Assembly: GCF_021462265.1 (NCBI RefSeq)
Contig: NZ_JAJONF010000005.1
Location: forward strand, 1 to 64,000
Reading direction: 5' to 3'
Length of the DNA stretch: 64,000 bases
DNA from: Streptomyces shenzhenensis
GTDB lineage: Bacteria > Actinomycetota > Actinomycetes > Streptomycetales > Streptomycetaceae
In this document: positions 17,659 through 26,568 of the stretch, piece after piece
Layout: each line of letters starts with the position of its first letter
Position numbering within the stretch: position 1 is the stretch's first letter
Made by a program: the position numbers and the translations under genes
The notes under the pieces: generated by a model
The model's input: the letters and a program-made list of their open reading frames with translations, nothing else
Told to the model about the DNA's origin: nothing
The model's database searches: none

Positions 17659-20600
17659 ATGTTCCGCAAGGTGCTGGTCGCCAACCGTGGAGAGATCGCC
17701 ATCCGCGCTTTTCGCGCGGGCTATGAGCTGGGAGCGCGCACGGTCGCCGTGTTCCCCTACGAGGACCGCAACTCGCTGCACCGGCTGAAGGCCGACGAGG
17801 CCTACGAGATCGGGGAGCCAGGACATCCGGTGCGCGCCTACCTCTCCGTCGAGGAGATCGTGGGCGCGGCCCGGCGGGCCGGGGCCGACGCCGTCTACCC
17901 CGGTTACGGGTTCCTCTCCGAGAACCCGGAACTCGCCCGCGCCTGCGAGGAGGCGGGCATCACGTTCGTCGGGCCGAGCGCCCAGACGCTGGAGCTGACG
18001 GGCAACAAGGCCCGTGCGGTGGCCGCCGCCCGCGCAGCCGGCGTGCCGGTCCTCGGCTCCTCCGCGCCCTCCAACGACATCGACGAACTGGTCCGCGCCG
18101 CCGACGAGATCGGCTTCCCGGTGTTCGTGAAGGCCGTCGCGGGCGGCGGCGGTCGCGGCATGCGCCGCGTCGAGGATCCGGCCGCGCTGCGCGAGTCCAT
18201 CGAGCAGGCCTCCCGCGAGGCGGCCTCCGCGTTCGGCGACCCGACGGTCTTCCTGGAGAAGGCCGTCATCGACCCGCGCCACATCGAGGTGCAGATCCTC
18301 GCCGACGGCGAGGGCAACGTCATCCACCTCTTCGAGCGGGACTGCTCGCTCCAGCGCCGCCACCAGAAGGTCATCGAGCTGGCCCCCGCACCCAACCTCG
18401 ACCCGGAACTGCGCGACCGCATCTGTGCCGACGCCGTCCGCTTCGCCCGCGAGATCGGCTACCGCAACGCAGGCACCGTCGAGTTCCTCCTCGACCGCGA
18501 CGGCAACCACGTCTTCATCGAGATGAACCCCCGCATCCAGGTCGAGCACACGGTCACCGAGGAGGTCACCGACGTCGACCTGGTCCAGGCCCAGATGCGC
18601 ATCGCCGCCGGCGAGACCCTCGCCGACCTCGGGCTCTCCCAGGAGACGGTGAAGCTGCACGGCGCGGCCCTGCAGTGCCGTATCACCACCGAGGACCCCG
18701 CCAACGGTTTCCGGCCCGACACCGGCCGCATCAGCGCCTACCGGTCCCCGGGCGGCTCCGGCATCCGGCTCGACGGCGGCACCACCCACGCCGGCACCGA
18801 GATCAGCGCGCACTTCGACTCCATGCTGGTCAAGCTCACCTGCCGGGGCCGGGACTTCAGGGCCGCCATCGGCCGCGCCCGGCGTGCCGTCGCCGAGTTC
18901 CGCATCCGCGGTGTCGCCACCAACATCCCCTTCCTCCAGGCCGTCCTGGACGACCCGGACTTCCGGGCCGGCCGGATCACCACCTCGTTCATCGAGCAGC
19001 GCCCGCACCTGCTCACCGCCCGCTCCTCCGCCGACCGCGGCACCAAGCTGCTCACCTACCTCGCCGACGTCACCGTCAACAAGCCGCACGGCGAGCGTCC
19101 CCACCTGATCGAGTCGACCACCAAGCTGCCCCCGCTGCCGGCCGGCGAGATCCCCGCCGGATCCCGGCAGCGGCTGGTCGAGGCCGGCCCGGAGGGCTTC
19201 GCGCGCTGGCTGCGCGAGTCGCCCGCCCTCGGCATCACGGACACCACCTTCCGCGACGCCCACCAGTCCCTGCTCGCCACCCGCGTGCGCACCAAGGACC
19301 TCCTCGCCGTCGCCCCGGTCGTCGCCCGCACCCTGCCCGAACTGCTCTCCCTCGAGTGCTGGGGCGGCGCCACCTACGACGTGGCGCTCCGCTTCCTCGC
19401 CGAGGACCCCTGGGAGCGGCTGGCCGCCCTGCGCGAGGCCGTCCCCAACATCTGCCTGCAGATGCTGCTGCGCGGCCGCAACACCGTCGGCTACACCCCG
19501 TACCCGACCGAGGTGACCGACGCCTTCGTCCAGGAGGCCGCCGCCACCGGCATCGACATCTTCCGCATCTTCGACGCCCTCAACGACGTCGGCCAGATGC
19601 GCCCCGCCATCCAGGCCGTACGGGAGACGGGCACCGCGATCGCCGAGGTGGCCCTCTGCTACACGGCCGACCTGTCCAACCCCGGCGAGCGGCTCTACAC
19701 CCTCGACTACTACCTCCGGCTCGCCGAGCAGATCGTCGAGGCCGGCGCGCACATCCTCGCCGTCAAGGACATGGCGGGCCTGCTGCGCGCCCCGGCCGCC
19801 GCGAAGCTGGTCTCGGCCCTGCGCCGGGAGTTCGACCTCCCGGTCCACCTGCACACCCACGACACCGCGGGCGGCCAGCTGGCCACCTACCTCGCCGCGA
19901 TCCAGGCGGGCGCGGACGCGGTGGACGGCGCGGTGGCCTCCATGGCCGGTACGACCTCGCAGCCCTCGCTGTCGGCGATCGTGGCCGCGACCGACTACTC
20001 GGAGCGTCCCACCGGGCTCGACCTGCGGGCGATCGAGGACCTGGAGCCGTACTGGGAGAGCGTCCGCAGGGTCTACGCCCCCTTCGAGGCGGGTCTCGCC
20101 TCACCGACCGGCCGGGTCTACCACCACGAGATCCCGGGCGGCCAGCTCTCCAACCTGCGCACCCAGGCCGTCGCGCTCGGTCTCGGCGACCGTTTCGAGG
20201 ACATCGAGGCGATGTACGAGGCCGCCGACCGCATCCTCGGCCGGCTGGTCAAGGTCACCCCGTCCTCCAAGGTGGTCGGCGACCTCGCCCTGCACCTGGT
20301 GGGCGCCGGGGTGGCGCCGGAGGACTTCGAGGCCACCCCCGACAGGTTCGACATCCCGGACTCCGTCATCGGCTTCCTGCGCGGCGAGCTGGGCACCCCG
20401 CCCGGCGGCTGGCCCGAGCCGTTCCGCACCAAGGCCCTGCGGGGCCGCGCCCCCGCCAAGCCGGCACCCGAGCTGACCGCCGAGGACCGCGAGGGCCTGG
20501 CCAAGGAGCCCCGCTCGACCCTGAACCGGCTGCTGTTCCCGGCGCCGACCCGCGAGTTCGAGACCCACCGCCAGACGTACGGCGACACCAGCGTCCTCGA

Positions 20601-21033
20601 CAGCAAGGACTTCTTCTACGGCCTGCGCCCGGGCAAGGAGTACTCGGTCGACCTGGAGCCCGGCGTCCGGCTGCTCATCGAGCTCCAGGCCGTCGGCGAG
20701 GCCGACGAGCGGGGCATGCGCACGGTGATGTCGAGCCTCAACGGGCAGCTGCGGCCGATCCAGATCCGTGACCGGGCGGCGGCCTCGGACATCCCGGCCA
20801 CCGAGAAGGCCGACCGCGCCAACCCCGGACACGTCGCGGCCCCGTTCGCCGGCGTCGTCACCCTCGCGGTGGCCGAGGGCGCGGAGGTCGAGGCGGGCGC
20901 CACGGTGGCCACGATCGAGGCCATGAAGATGGAGGCCACCATCACCGCCCCGAAGGCCGGCCGGATCTCCCGGCTCGCCATCAACCGCATCCAGCAGGTG
21001 GAGGGCGGCGACCTGCTGGTCGAGATCGCCTGA
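17659..21033 (+). CDS. pyc: Pyruvate carboxylase
   Basis: A 1124-residue cytoplasmic enzyme that makes oxaloacetate from pyruvate, ATP and bicarbonate (anaplerosis). Domains in order: biotin carboxylase (1-455) with ATP-grasp loop GGGGRGM and the EMNPRIQVEHTVTE block; carboxyltransferase (about 530-830) with DTTFRDAHQSLLATR, CWGGATYDVA and DMAGLL; PYC_OADA domain; and a C-terminal biotinyl domain with EAMKMEA (biotinylated Lys near 1090). Length matches single-chain actinobacterial enzymes (about 1124). The ATG at 17659 is preceded by AAGGG. A strong convergent terminator follows. Confidence 0.97.
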   Translation: MFRKVLVANRGEIAIRAFRAGYELGARTVAVFPYEDRNSLHRLKADEAYEIGEPGHPVRAYLSVEEIVGAARRAGADAVYPGYGFLSENPELARACEEAGITFVGPSAQTLELTGNKARAVAAARAAGVPVLGSSAPSNDIDELVRAADEIGFPVFVKAVAGGGGRGMRRVEDPAALRESIEQASREAASAFGDPTVFLEKAVIDPRHIEVQILADGEGNVIHLFERDCSLQRRHQKVIELAPAPNLDPELRDRICADAVRFAREIGYRNAGTVEFLLDRDGNHVFIEMNPRIQVEHTVTEEVTDVDLVQAQMRIAAGETLADLGLSQETVKLHGAALQCRITTEDPANGFRPDTGRISAYRSPGGSGIRLDGGTTHAGTEISAHFDSMLVKLTCRGRDFRAAIGRARRAVAEFRIRGVATNIPFLQAVLDDPDFRAGRITTSFIEQRPHLLTARSSADRGTKLLTYLADVTVNKPHGERPHLIESTTKLPPLPAGEIPAGSRQRLVEAGPEGFARWLRESPALGITDTTFRDAHQSLLATRVRTKDLLAVAPVVARTLPELLSLECWGGATYDVALRFLAEDPWERLAALREAVPNICLQMLLRGRNTVGYTPYPTEVTDAFVQEAAATGIDIFRIFDALNDVGQMRPAIQAVRETGTAIAEVALCYTADLSNPGERLYTLDYYLRLAEQIVEAGAHILAVKDMAGLLRAPAAAKLVSALRREFDLPVHLHTHDTAGGQLATYLAAIQAGADAVDGAVASMAGTTSQPSLSAIVAATDYSERPTGLDLRAIEDLEPYWESVRRVYAPFEAGLASPTGRVYHHEIPGGQLSNLRTQAVALGLGDRFEDIEAMYEAADRILGRLVKVTPSSKVVGDLALHLVGAGVAPEDFEATPDRFDIPDSVIGFLRGELGTPPGGWPEPFRTKALRGRAPAKPAPELTAEDREGLAKEPRSTLNRLLFPAPTREFETHRQTYGDTSVLDSKDFFYGLRPGKEYSVDLEPGVRLLIELQAVGEADERGMRTVMSSLNGQLRPIQIRDRAAASDIPATEKADRANPGHVAAPFAGVVTLAVAEGAEVEAGATVATIEAMKMEATITAPKAGRISRLAINRIQQVEGGDLLVEIA

Positions 21034-21051
21034 GCACGGGCCCCTGGGGCG

Positions 21052-21081
21052 GGGGAGGGCCGGCCGGAGGCGGCCCTCCCC
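21052..21081. terminator. Convergent terminator after pyc
   Basis: An 11-base perfect stem (GGGGAGGGCCG / CGGCCCTCCCC) with an 8-base loop lies between the pyc stop (rightward) and the stop of the leftward beta-propeller gene. It can serve both. Confidence 0.75.
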
Positions 21082-21084
21082 GGC

Positions 21085-22059
21085 TTACGAACGGGAGAAG
21101 TGCGTGCCCAGCCGCGCCTTCACCAGGTTCGGGTCGCGCTGGGTGAAGTAGGCGGCGTTCGCCACGAAGACGTCACGGCCGCTCACCGCGAGCGCGGTCG
21201 GGTTGGACAGCCCCTCCTGCACCGTCAGGACATCACTGTGGCTGCCGTCCGGGCCGACCAGCGCGACCTCGTTGGACTGGGGGAGCGCGGCCAGCACGAT
21301 GTCCGAGTGCCCGGGGAAGACGAAGTCGTCCACCCCGGCGAGACCGGTCGCCCTGGTCTCGGCCGCCCCTGCCGAGCCGTCCGCGCCGACCGGGATGCGC
21401 AGCAGCGTGCCCCGGTCGGTGTTGGTCACCCACACCGCGTCCTTGTGGACCTTGATCCCGTTGGCGCCGAAGCCGGTGGCCGACGGGAGCCCGGTGAGCG
21501 CGGGGCCGGTGGCCCAGGCCGTGGGCTCGGCACCCGACCGCGGGATGCGCCACACCGTGCCCAGTGCGGAGTCGGCCGCGTACAGCACGCCGTGCCTCTC
21601 GTCGAGGGCCAGACCGTTGGGCAGGCCGTTCGCCGGCAGCTCGGCGATCTGTTCGGGCGTGCCGCCGCCGGCCGGGATGCGCCAGACGCCGGTCTTGTCG
21701 GTGCCGGTGGCGTAGGTGACGTACAGCGTGCCGTCGAGGGCGCGGACCAGGCCGTGCGTGACCGCGCTGCTCACGAGGGGCGTCCGGGGGCTCTTCTCGT
21801 CGGGCAGGGTGGCGAGGACACGGACCCGGCGCTCCCGGGTGACCTTGACGACCTGCCGGGCGAACGCGAAGGAGATGTCGACCGCGCCGCCCCGCTCGGC
21901 GACGACGCTCTCGGGTGTCTGTCCCCGGGCGAGATCGAAATGGGCGACGGTGTGGGGACGGGCGAGGACCGGGTCGTCGCTCGCGGCCGGAACCGCCGCG
22001 AGCAGGCCGATCGCGACCGCGGCCGGGGCGGCGGCGCACCGGCGGGAGAATCGGGGCAT
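21085..22059 (-). CDS. Secreted beta-propeller protein, ScyD/ScyE family
   Basis: A 324-residue exported protein. The signal peptide has RFSRRCAAAP then a hydrophobic core ending near AAVPAAS. The mature part shows repeated beta-propeller blades of the SMP-30/NHL type (GLVRALDGTLYVTYA, GLPNGLALDERHGVLYAAD, GANGIKVHKDAVWVTNT). Similar Streptomyces proteins are called ScyD/ScyE family after scytonemin-cluster proteins, but a link to scytonemin is not implied. Function unknown. The ATG at 22059 has AAAGAGG 6 bases upstream. Confidence 0.8.
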   Translation of the reverse strand: MPRFSRRCAAAPAAVAIGLLAAVPAASDDPVLARPHTVAHFDLARGQTPESVVAERGGAVDISFAFARQVVKVTRERRVRVLATLPDEKSPRTPLVSSAVTHGLVRALDGTLYVTYATGTDKTGVWRIPAGGGTPEQIAELPANGLPNGLALDERHGVLYAADSALGTVWRIPRSGAEPTAWATGPALTGLPSATGFGANGIKVHKDAVWVTNTDRGTLLRIPVGADGSAGAAETRATGLAGVDDFVFPGHSDIVLAALPQSNEVALVGPDGSHSDVLTVQEGLSNPTALAVSGRDVFVANAAYFTQRDPNLVKARLGTHFSRS

Positions 22060-22213
22060 GTGACCTCTTTCGACGGGAGCGCAGGGCTCCGGCGTACCGG
22101 TCACACCAACATGACGCTTCCCCGTCCTCGGGCCGCGGCAGCCGCGGCCGCGACGTCGCCCGCCCGGCGCACGTCGTGGGCCCGCATGCCGCGCAGCCGG
22201 GTGACGGCCCCGC

Positions 22214-22666
22214 TCAGTTCCACATGGGGTAGTTCATGACCTGCGTGTATCCCTCGGGCCTTGCGCCGGAATAGGTCAGGCTCAGGCGCGTGAAGTGCTG
22301 CACGTTCGGGTGCTTCGTCCAGGCCACCGGGCGGTCGAGCCGTACGGTCACCGGGTACTTGTGGAACGTGCCGGCCGCGCAGTACGGCTTGCAGTCGTTC
22401 ACCACGTTCACACCCTGGGCGACCGCCGTGCTGTCGTTCCACTTGGCCCAGTGCATGCCGGTGAGGATGCTGTTGCCGTCGCCGCAGGCCAGCAGGAAGT
22501 CGGTCGGCCTGAACCGCTGGTGCCAGAGGCAGTCGACGAGCACCGGGTGGTGGGCCGGCGCCCGCGCCGGGGGCCGTGCCGGCGGAGTCGCGGAGGCCGT
22601 CGTCATACCTGCCGTGAGCAGCAGGGCCGCCCCGAGTCCGATCGCCGTTCCCACCACTGGTCGCAT
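22214..22666 (-). CDS. Small secreted protein of unknown function
   Basis: A 150-residue exported protein with signal peptide (hydrophobic core LGAALLLTAGMTT, cleavage near residue 27) and a Pro/Ala-rich linker. The compact mature part holds four cysteines (DCLWH, LLACGDG, DCKPYC) probably forming two disulfides, and conserved-looking aromatic blocks (GMHWAKWND, FTRLSLTYSGARPEG). I recognise it only as a family of small streptomycete secreted proteins without known role. The ATG at 22666 has GGGAG about 6 bases upstream. Confidence 0.75.
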   Translation of the reverse strand: MRPVVGTAIGLGAALLLTAGMTTASATPPARPPARAPAHHPVLVDCLWHQRFRPTDFLLACGDGNSILTGMHWAKWNDSTAVAQGVNVVNDCKPYCAAGTFHKYPVTVRLDRPVAWTKHPNVQHFTRLSLTYSGARPEGYTQVMNYPMWN

Positions 22667-22868
22667 GGTCGCTCCCGCCCGTTCCGCCGTACGTGTTCCC
22701 TTCGACGCTACGACCGTCCCGCGAGATGTACCACTTGCGGCGTATTCACCGCCCAGAAGGGTGAATCCCCGACCGGTGTGTCCGGCGGGCGGGGCCGGCG
22801 GCGCCACCACCGTCGGGCGACGGTCCTCGGGTGGTGGTGCGTCCGGCCGTGCCGGTTCCGGTGCGCGA

Positions 22869-23714
22869 CTACGCGTACAGCGCGACGGCTCCGCCCCACA
22901 GCGCGCCCGGGTTCAGGCGCTCGGGGAAGCGTTCCAGCATGGCGTGGAAGAAGCCGAGCGCGTCTTCGTGCTTGCCGAGGAGTTCGTCGGTGGTGTCGAG
23001 GTAGAGCCGGGTCTCGGCGACGGCGCGGGCGGCGTCGTCGTCGAGTTCCTTGTTCTTGTGGCCGGTCACGATCCGGCGCGGCCGCAGGCCTTCGACGACG
23101 GCGATGGCCTCGCGCCAGGCGTCGCGGCCGCCGTCCCGGGATTCGGCGAGGTACTGGTGCACGCCGTTGTAGATGACGTCTCCGGCCACGACGAGTTCGA
23201 GGTCGGGGACGTGCAGCACGCTCGTTTCGTCGGTGTCGCTGTGGCCCACCTCCACGATGACCAGGTCGTGCCCTTCGAGGGTGAGCCGGTTGCCGGGCAC
23301 GGTGACGGCGGTGACGGGGGCGTCCGGAATCTGTCCGGGGAAGAGCTTGTCCCAGAAGTGCGGGCGGAGGGAGACGTTGCGGTGCATCTCCGCGATGGTG
23401 CCCGCGGAGGCGACGACCCGCGCGCCGAAACGCTCCGCCAGGACGCCCGCGGTGAACCAGTGGTCGCCGTGACCGTGGGTGGCGAAGATGTGGGTCAGGT
23501 TCTTGCCGGTGGCTTCGACCCAGTCCCCCACCGCCTCGGCCTGGGCGGAGGTCAGTGGCGGGTCGACCAGGACGGCGTCCTGGTCTCCATGGACGAGAGT
23601 GACCGACAGGGGCGAGAACATCCGCCGGTCCCCGTTGGGGACCAGGTCGGTGACGTTCTGCGCGATCGGGTCGGCGACGAAGACGTCGTAGGCGAGCGGA
23701 CTGTGTGCAGGCAT
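22869..23714 (-). CDS. MBL-fold metallo-hydrolase
   Basis: A 281-residue metallo-beta-lactamase-fold enzyme. The zinc motif HGHGDH (80-85), a later GHSDTDE, and AGDVIYNGVH with the bridging Asp are present. The final VTGHKNK His completes the site. Such proteins hydrolyse lactones, thioesters or other esters; the substrate is unknown. The ATG at 23714 is 10 bases past the stop of the HxlR gene, with GAGGA in the gap, so the two form an operon and the hydrolase is probably under HxlR control. Confidence 0.88.
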   Translation of the reverse strand: MPAHSPLAYDVFVADPIAQNVTDLVPNGDRRMFSPLSVTLVHGDQDAVLVDPPLTSAQAEAVGDWVEATGKNLTHIFATHGHGDHWFTAGVLAERFGARVVASAGTIAEMHRNVSLRPHFWDKLFPGQIPDAPVTAVTVPGNRLTLEGHDLVIVEVGHSDTDETSVLHVPDLELVVAGDVIYNGVHQYLAESRDGGRDAWREAIAVVEGLRPRRIVTGHKNKELDDDAARAVAETRLYLDTTDELLGKHEDALGFFHAMLERFPERLNPGALWGGAVALYA

Positions 23715-23724
23715 GGTGCGTTCC

Positions 23725-24237
23725 TCAACTGGCATGGTCGTCGCCGCGGGCGCGGTCGGACGACCGGCCGGCGGCGGCGAGGGCGGCGTAGTAGGCCGGG
23801 CCTCGGATGATCGAGACGGTGTCCTGGTCGACCGGCTCACCGTGATCGTCACGGAATTCGAGGTGAACCGGCCGCTCCCCGGCGGTCGCGTAGAGGACGC
23901 CCTGTCCTGTCTCCTGCGGGCGGTGCCGGTCCCCCCACGCGCTGAGGGCCGCCAGAACCGGCAGCACGTCGCGGCCGGCCTCCGTGAGGAGGTATTCCTC
24001 GCGGCTGCGTTCCCCTTCCTCCTGATACGTCACACGCTCCATGAGCCCCGCGCACACGAGGTCGTTCAGGCGCTGGCCGAGGGTCGCGTTCGGGATGCCG
24101 ATCCGCTGGAACTCCGCGAAGCGGGTGCGCCCGAGGAAGGCCTCGCGAAGCAGCAGAAGGTTCCACTTCTGCCCCAGCACGGTCAGCGTGCGCGCGATGG
24201 AGCAGTTCTGATTCGCCGGCAGTGACATGGCGTCCAT
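23725..24237 (-). CDS. HxlR-family transcriptional regulator
   Basis: A 170-residue winged-helix regulator of the HxlR family. It has the usual N-terminal Cys (NQNCSIARTLTVLGQKWNLLLLREAF), the recognition region RIGIPNATLGQRLNDLVCAGLMERV and the wing EEYLLTEAGRD. Some members sense electrophiles or oxidants through this Cys. It precedes the MBL-fold gene in the same operon, suggesting control of that enzyme. ATG codons at 24237 and 24228 are both possible; GTG at 24244-24246 is less likely. Confidence 0.9.
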   Translation of the reverse strand: MDAMSLPANQNCSIARTLTVLGQKWNLLLLREAFLGRTRFAEFQRIGIPNATLGQRLNDLVCAGLMERVTYQEEGERSREEYLLTEAGRDVLPVLAALSAWGDRHRPQETGQGVLYATAGERPVHLEFRDDHGEPVDQDTVSIIRGPAYYAALAAAGRSSDRARGDDHAS

Positions 24238-24339
24238 GGCTGCCACCCTACACGCTGGCTCTGAAAAATGAACGCAGGTGCTGGCATCAAATTTCGAATC
24301 CAGGGTGGAGGTTGTGACGGCTGTGCTTGCCGGGCGGAC

Positions 24340-25116
24340 TCAGTCGTGCTTGACGGTCAGGCCGTAGAACGCGACCCGGGCGCCGTTGGTCGTGCTGTCG
24401 GAGGACGACTGGTTGTACGAGCCCGCCTTGAAGTACTGCTTGTACTGGTTGAAGGAGGACGGAATGGCGTAGTGGGTGGTGGTGCCGTTGACGGTCAGGT
24501 CGATGGTGTTCCCGCCGGAGACGGCGATGGTGTACGTCCAGGTCTTGCCGACCGGCACATGGCCCACGCTGTGTGTGGTCTGGCCGCCGTCCGGGGAGTT
24601 CTCGGTGCCCAGCACGATGTCGCCGCCCGCGTGGTAGTAGAGCTCCAGCAGCGGCTTGGTGGACGAGCCGCCGGTGCCGAGGTGGATCTGCCCCACGCAC
24701 ACGTTCTTGGTCACCGAGACCACCCGCAGGGTCGCGCTCATCCTGTGGCTGCCGCTCAGTGACCAGTTGGCGGCGCTGCCGTCCCGGTTCATCTCGCGCA
24801 GCTCGGAGCGGGCGTAGCTGGAGTTCGGGGTGGTGACCCCCTTCTCGGGCGCCCAGAAGGTCATCGCGCCGTCGCGGGTGTCGGTGTAGAAGTACGCGTC
24901 CTGGTAGCCGTCCGCGCCCTGGAGCCGGGACGAGGGGATGGTGGTCGGCGAGCCGGGGGAGCCGACCGGCTCCTGGAGCTGCCATACGGACAGGTCGAAG
25001 TTGCCGCCGGGCGCGACGTCCGGGTCCGCCGCCTCCGCGCTGCCGCCGAGCAGGAGGGTGAGTGCGAGGGTGAGGCTCGCGGCGGTCGGCGCCGCGAGCA
25101 GCCGGGAACGGTTCAC
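24340..25116 (-). CDS. Secreted alginate lyase, PL7 family
   Basis: A 258-residue secreted polysaccharide lyase. Signal peptide RSRLLAAPTAASLTLALTLL ending in AEA. The mature chain has the three PL7 signatures: YARSELREM (RSELREM block), VGQIH (QIH) and QYFKAGSYNQ (YFKAGxYNQ), which line the active-site groove and supply the Arg, Gln, His and Tyr of the beta-elimination. It depolymerises alginate or polyguluronate outside the cell. It has no added binding module. The start is GTG with AAAGGA about 8 bases upstream. Next to a chitinase gene of the same direction, but with its own promoter gap. Confidence 0.94.
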   Translation of the reverse strand: MNRSRLLAAPTAASLTLALTLLLGGSAEAADPDVAPGGNFDLSVWQLQEPVGSPGSPTTIPSSRLQGADGYQDAYFYTDTRDGAMTFWAPEKGVTTPNSSYARSELREMNRDGSAANWSLSGSHRMSATLRVVSVTKNVCVGQIHLGTGGSSTKPLLELYYHAGGDIVLGTENSPDGGQTTHSVGHVPVGKTWTYTIAVSGGNTIDLTVNGTTTHYAIPSSFNQYKQYFKAGSYNQSSSDSTTNGARVAFYGLTVKHD

Positions 25117-25244
25117 GTGGGGGGTCCTTTCGTCAGAAGGCTGCGCCCGGGGCTCACTGTCGTTTGTATACGTGAACTCCGGACGCATCCGTAACCGTCG
25201 ATGACCCGTGAAGCTAAAGGTCCGAACCAATCCCGTCAAGGGGG

Positions 25245-26453
25245 TCAGCAGGCGCCCTCGTCCTGCCAGGGACCCCACTCGGAGGCGCCGGGCACCTCGT
25301 TCTGGGTCCACCACTTGGCCTTCCAGTTGTGGCCGTTGTACGAGACCTCGTTCCCGGCCGTGTACACCGCCGTCGAGCTCCAGGCGGACTTGCAGGAGGT
25401 GGGTGTCGGAGTGGGGGTCGGGGTGGGGGTGGGGGTCGGCGGGGTGACCCCGGCGAACTGCACCGAGTACCTGGCGAAGTCCCAGTCGCCCTGCGCCACG
25501 CTGGAGCAGGTCCCGGACGTGGTGCCGTTGTTGTCGACCGGGCTGCACTGGCGGTCGCGGTTCAGGGACCAGAACGTGAAGCGGTTCATGTTGTGGCTCG
25601 TCGCGTAGTCGAGCACGGTCTGGAAGTCGGCCTGGGTGAAGTACTCGCCGGTGTCGCTGCGGCCGTTCATCCCGGAGAAGCCCTCGTGGGCGTAGGCGGT
25701 CGCCTGGTCCCAGCCGAAGGTGGACTGCAGGATCGCGTTGAAGTTGGTGAGCGCGCTGGTCTGCGAGGCCGCCCCGCTGAAACCGCCGTCGAAGGGCATG
25801 ATGGAGAAGTTGTTCGGCGTGAACCCCTGCGACTTCGCCTCCAGCAGCATCTGCTTGCCGAACCAGCCGGTCCCGTCGGCCGTGCCGGGCGTGGTGACCG
25901 AGACGTACAGTCCCGGGTCGTTCTGCTGGAGGATCTTCGCGGCACCGATCTCGTTCCTGATCGCCGCGGTGTTCTCGTACTCCGGCTCCTCCAGGTCGAA
26001 GTCGATCGCGTGCAGCCCGTACTTGGTGATGACCTGCTGGTAGGCCGCGGCGGTGGAGGCCGCGTCCGCGCAGGTCTGCCCCAGCTTGGTGCCGCCGTAG
26101 CCGCCGATGGAGACGGAGACGTCACCGCCCTTGGCGCGGATCGTGTCGATCACCGACTGGACGGCGGTGTCCGAGGAGACCGCGGCCGTGCCGCCCCAGG
26201 TGGGCGAGCAGCCGCCGCCGTCGGGGGCCAGGACGAACGCCAGCTGGAAGGCCTTGAGGCCGGTGGCGTCCATGATGGCGGCCGCGTTCGGCGGGTTGTT
26301 GTCCAGCGGCATCAGGTACGGGGCCGCCGCGTACCACCGGTTGCTCAGGGCGGTGGTCGCACCCGAGGCGTCGCTCGCGACCAGCGCGGTGGTGCCGGCG
26401 GCGGCGAGGGTGACGGCGGCGGCCGCGCCCAGACATGCGCGTAGGGGTCTCAC
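25245..26453 (-). CDS. Secreted chitinase, GH18 with C-terminal CBM5/12
   Basis: A 402-residue chitinase. Signal peptide to about residue 31, GH18 barrel (about 38-335) with SIGGYGG strand and catalytic DxDxE as IDFDLEE (Asp151, Asp153, Glu155), a Pro-Thr repeat linker (about 339-352) and a CBM5/12 chitin-binding module (354-402) with W-rich AKWWTQNEVPG and flanking Cys. The enzyme hydrolyses chitin extracellularly. It starts with GTG, with GGAGG 7 bases upstream. Two 12-base chitinase-type direct repeats lie 70-105 bases upstream, predicting induction by chitin and repression by glucose. Confidence 0.95.
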   Translation of the reverse strand: MRPLRACLGAAAAVTLAAAGTTALVASDASGATTALSNRWYAAAPYLMPLDNNPPNAAAIMDATGLKAFQLAFVLAPDGGGCSPTWGGTAAVSSDTAVQSVIDTIRAKGGDVSVSIGGYGGTKLGQTCADAASTAAAYQQVITKYGLHAIDFDLEEPEYENTAAIRNEIGAAKILQQNDPGLYVSVTTPGTADGTGWFGKQMLLEAKSQGFTPNNFSIMPFDGGFSGAASQTSALTNFNAILQSTFGWDQATAYAHEGFSGMNGRSDTGEYFTQADFQTVLDYATSHNMNRFTFWSLNRDRQCSPVDNNGTTSGTCSSVAQGDWDFARYSVQFAGVTPPTPTPTPTPTPTPTSCKSAWSSTAVYTAGNEVSYNGHNWKAKWWTQNEVPGASEWGPWQDEGAC

Positions 26454-26524
26454 TGGTGCCTCCAGGGGCCGGGGAGGTGGGGTGGGTCCCAGCTTCCAGA
26501 GGTGTCGCGGTCACGTCAATGAAT

Positions 26525-26558
26525 TGGACTGGACCAAAATGCACTTTGGACTAGACCA
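26525..26558 (-). promoter_or_regulatory. Chitinase-type direct repeats (TGGTCYAGTCCA x2)
   Basis: Read on the minus strand, TGGTCTAGTCCA (26558-26547) and TGGTCCAGTCCA (26536-26525) form an imperfect direct repeat of 12 bases offset by 22, each nearly palindromic. This matches the regulatory repeats of Streptomyces chitinase promoters and resembles DasR sites. They precede the GH18 gene. Confidence 0.85.
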
Positions 26559-26568
26559 TACGGTTTCT

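Noticed and set aside
17389..19860. Long leftward open frame of over 800 codons opposite pyruvate carboxylase
   Set aside because: It lies antisense to a clear pyc gene, has Val/Gly/Asp-rich composition typical of the complement of high-GC coding DNA, and shows no domain.
25400..25442. GGGGTC/GGGGTG tandem repeat resembling a simple-sequence repeat
   Set aside because: It encodes the Pro-Thr linker of the chitinase and needs no separate explanation, though the length could vary between strains.
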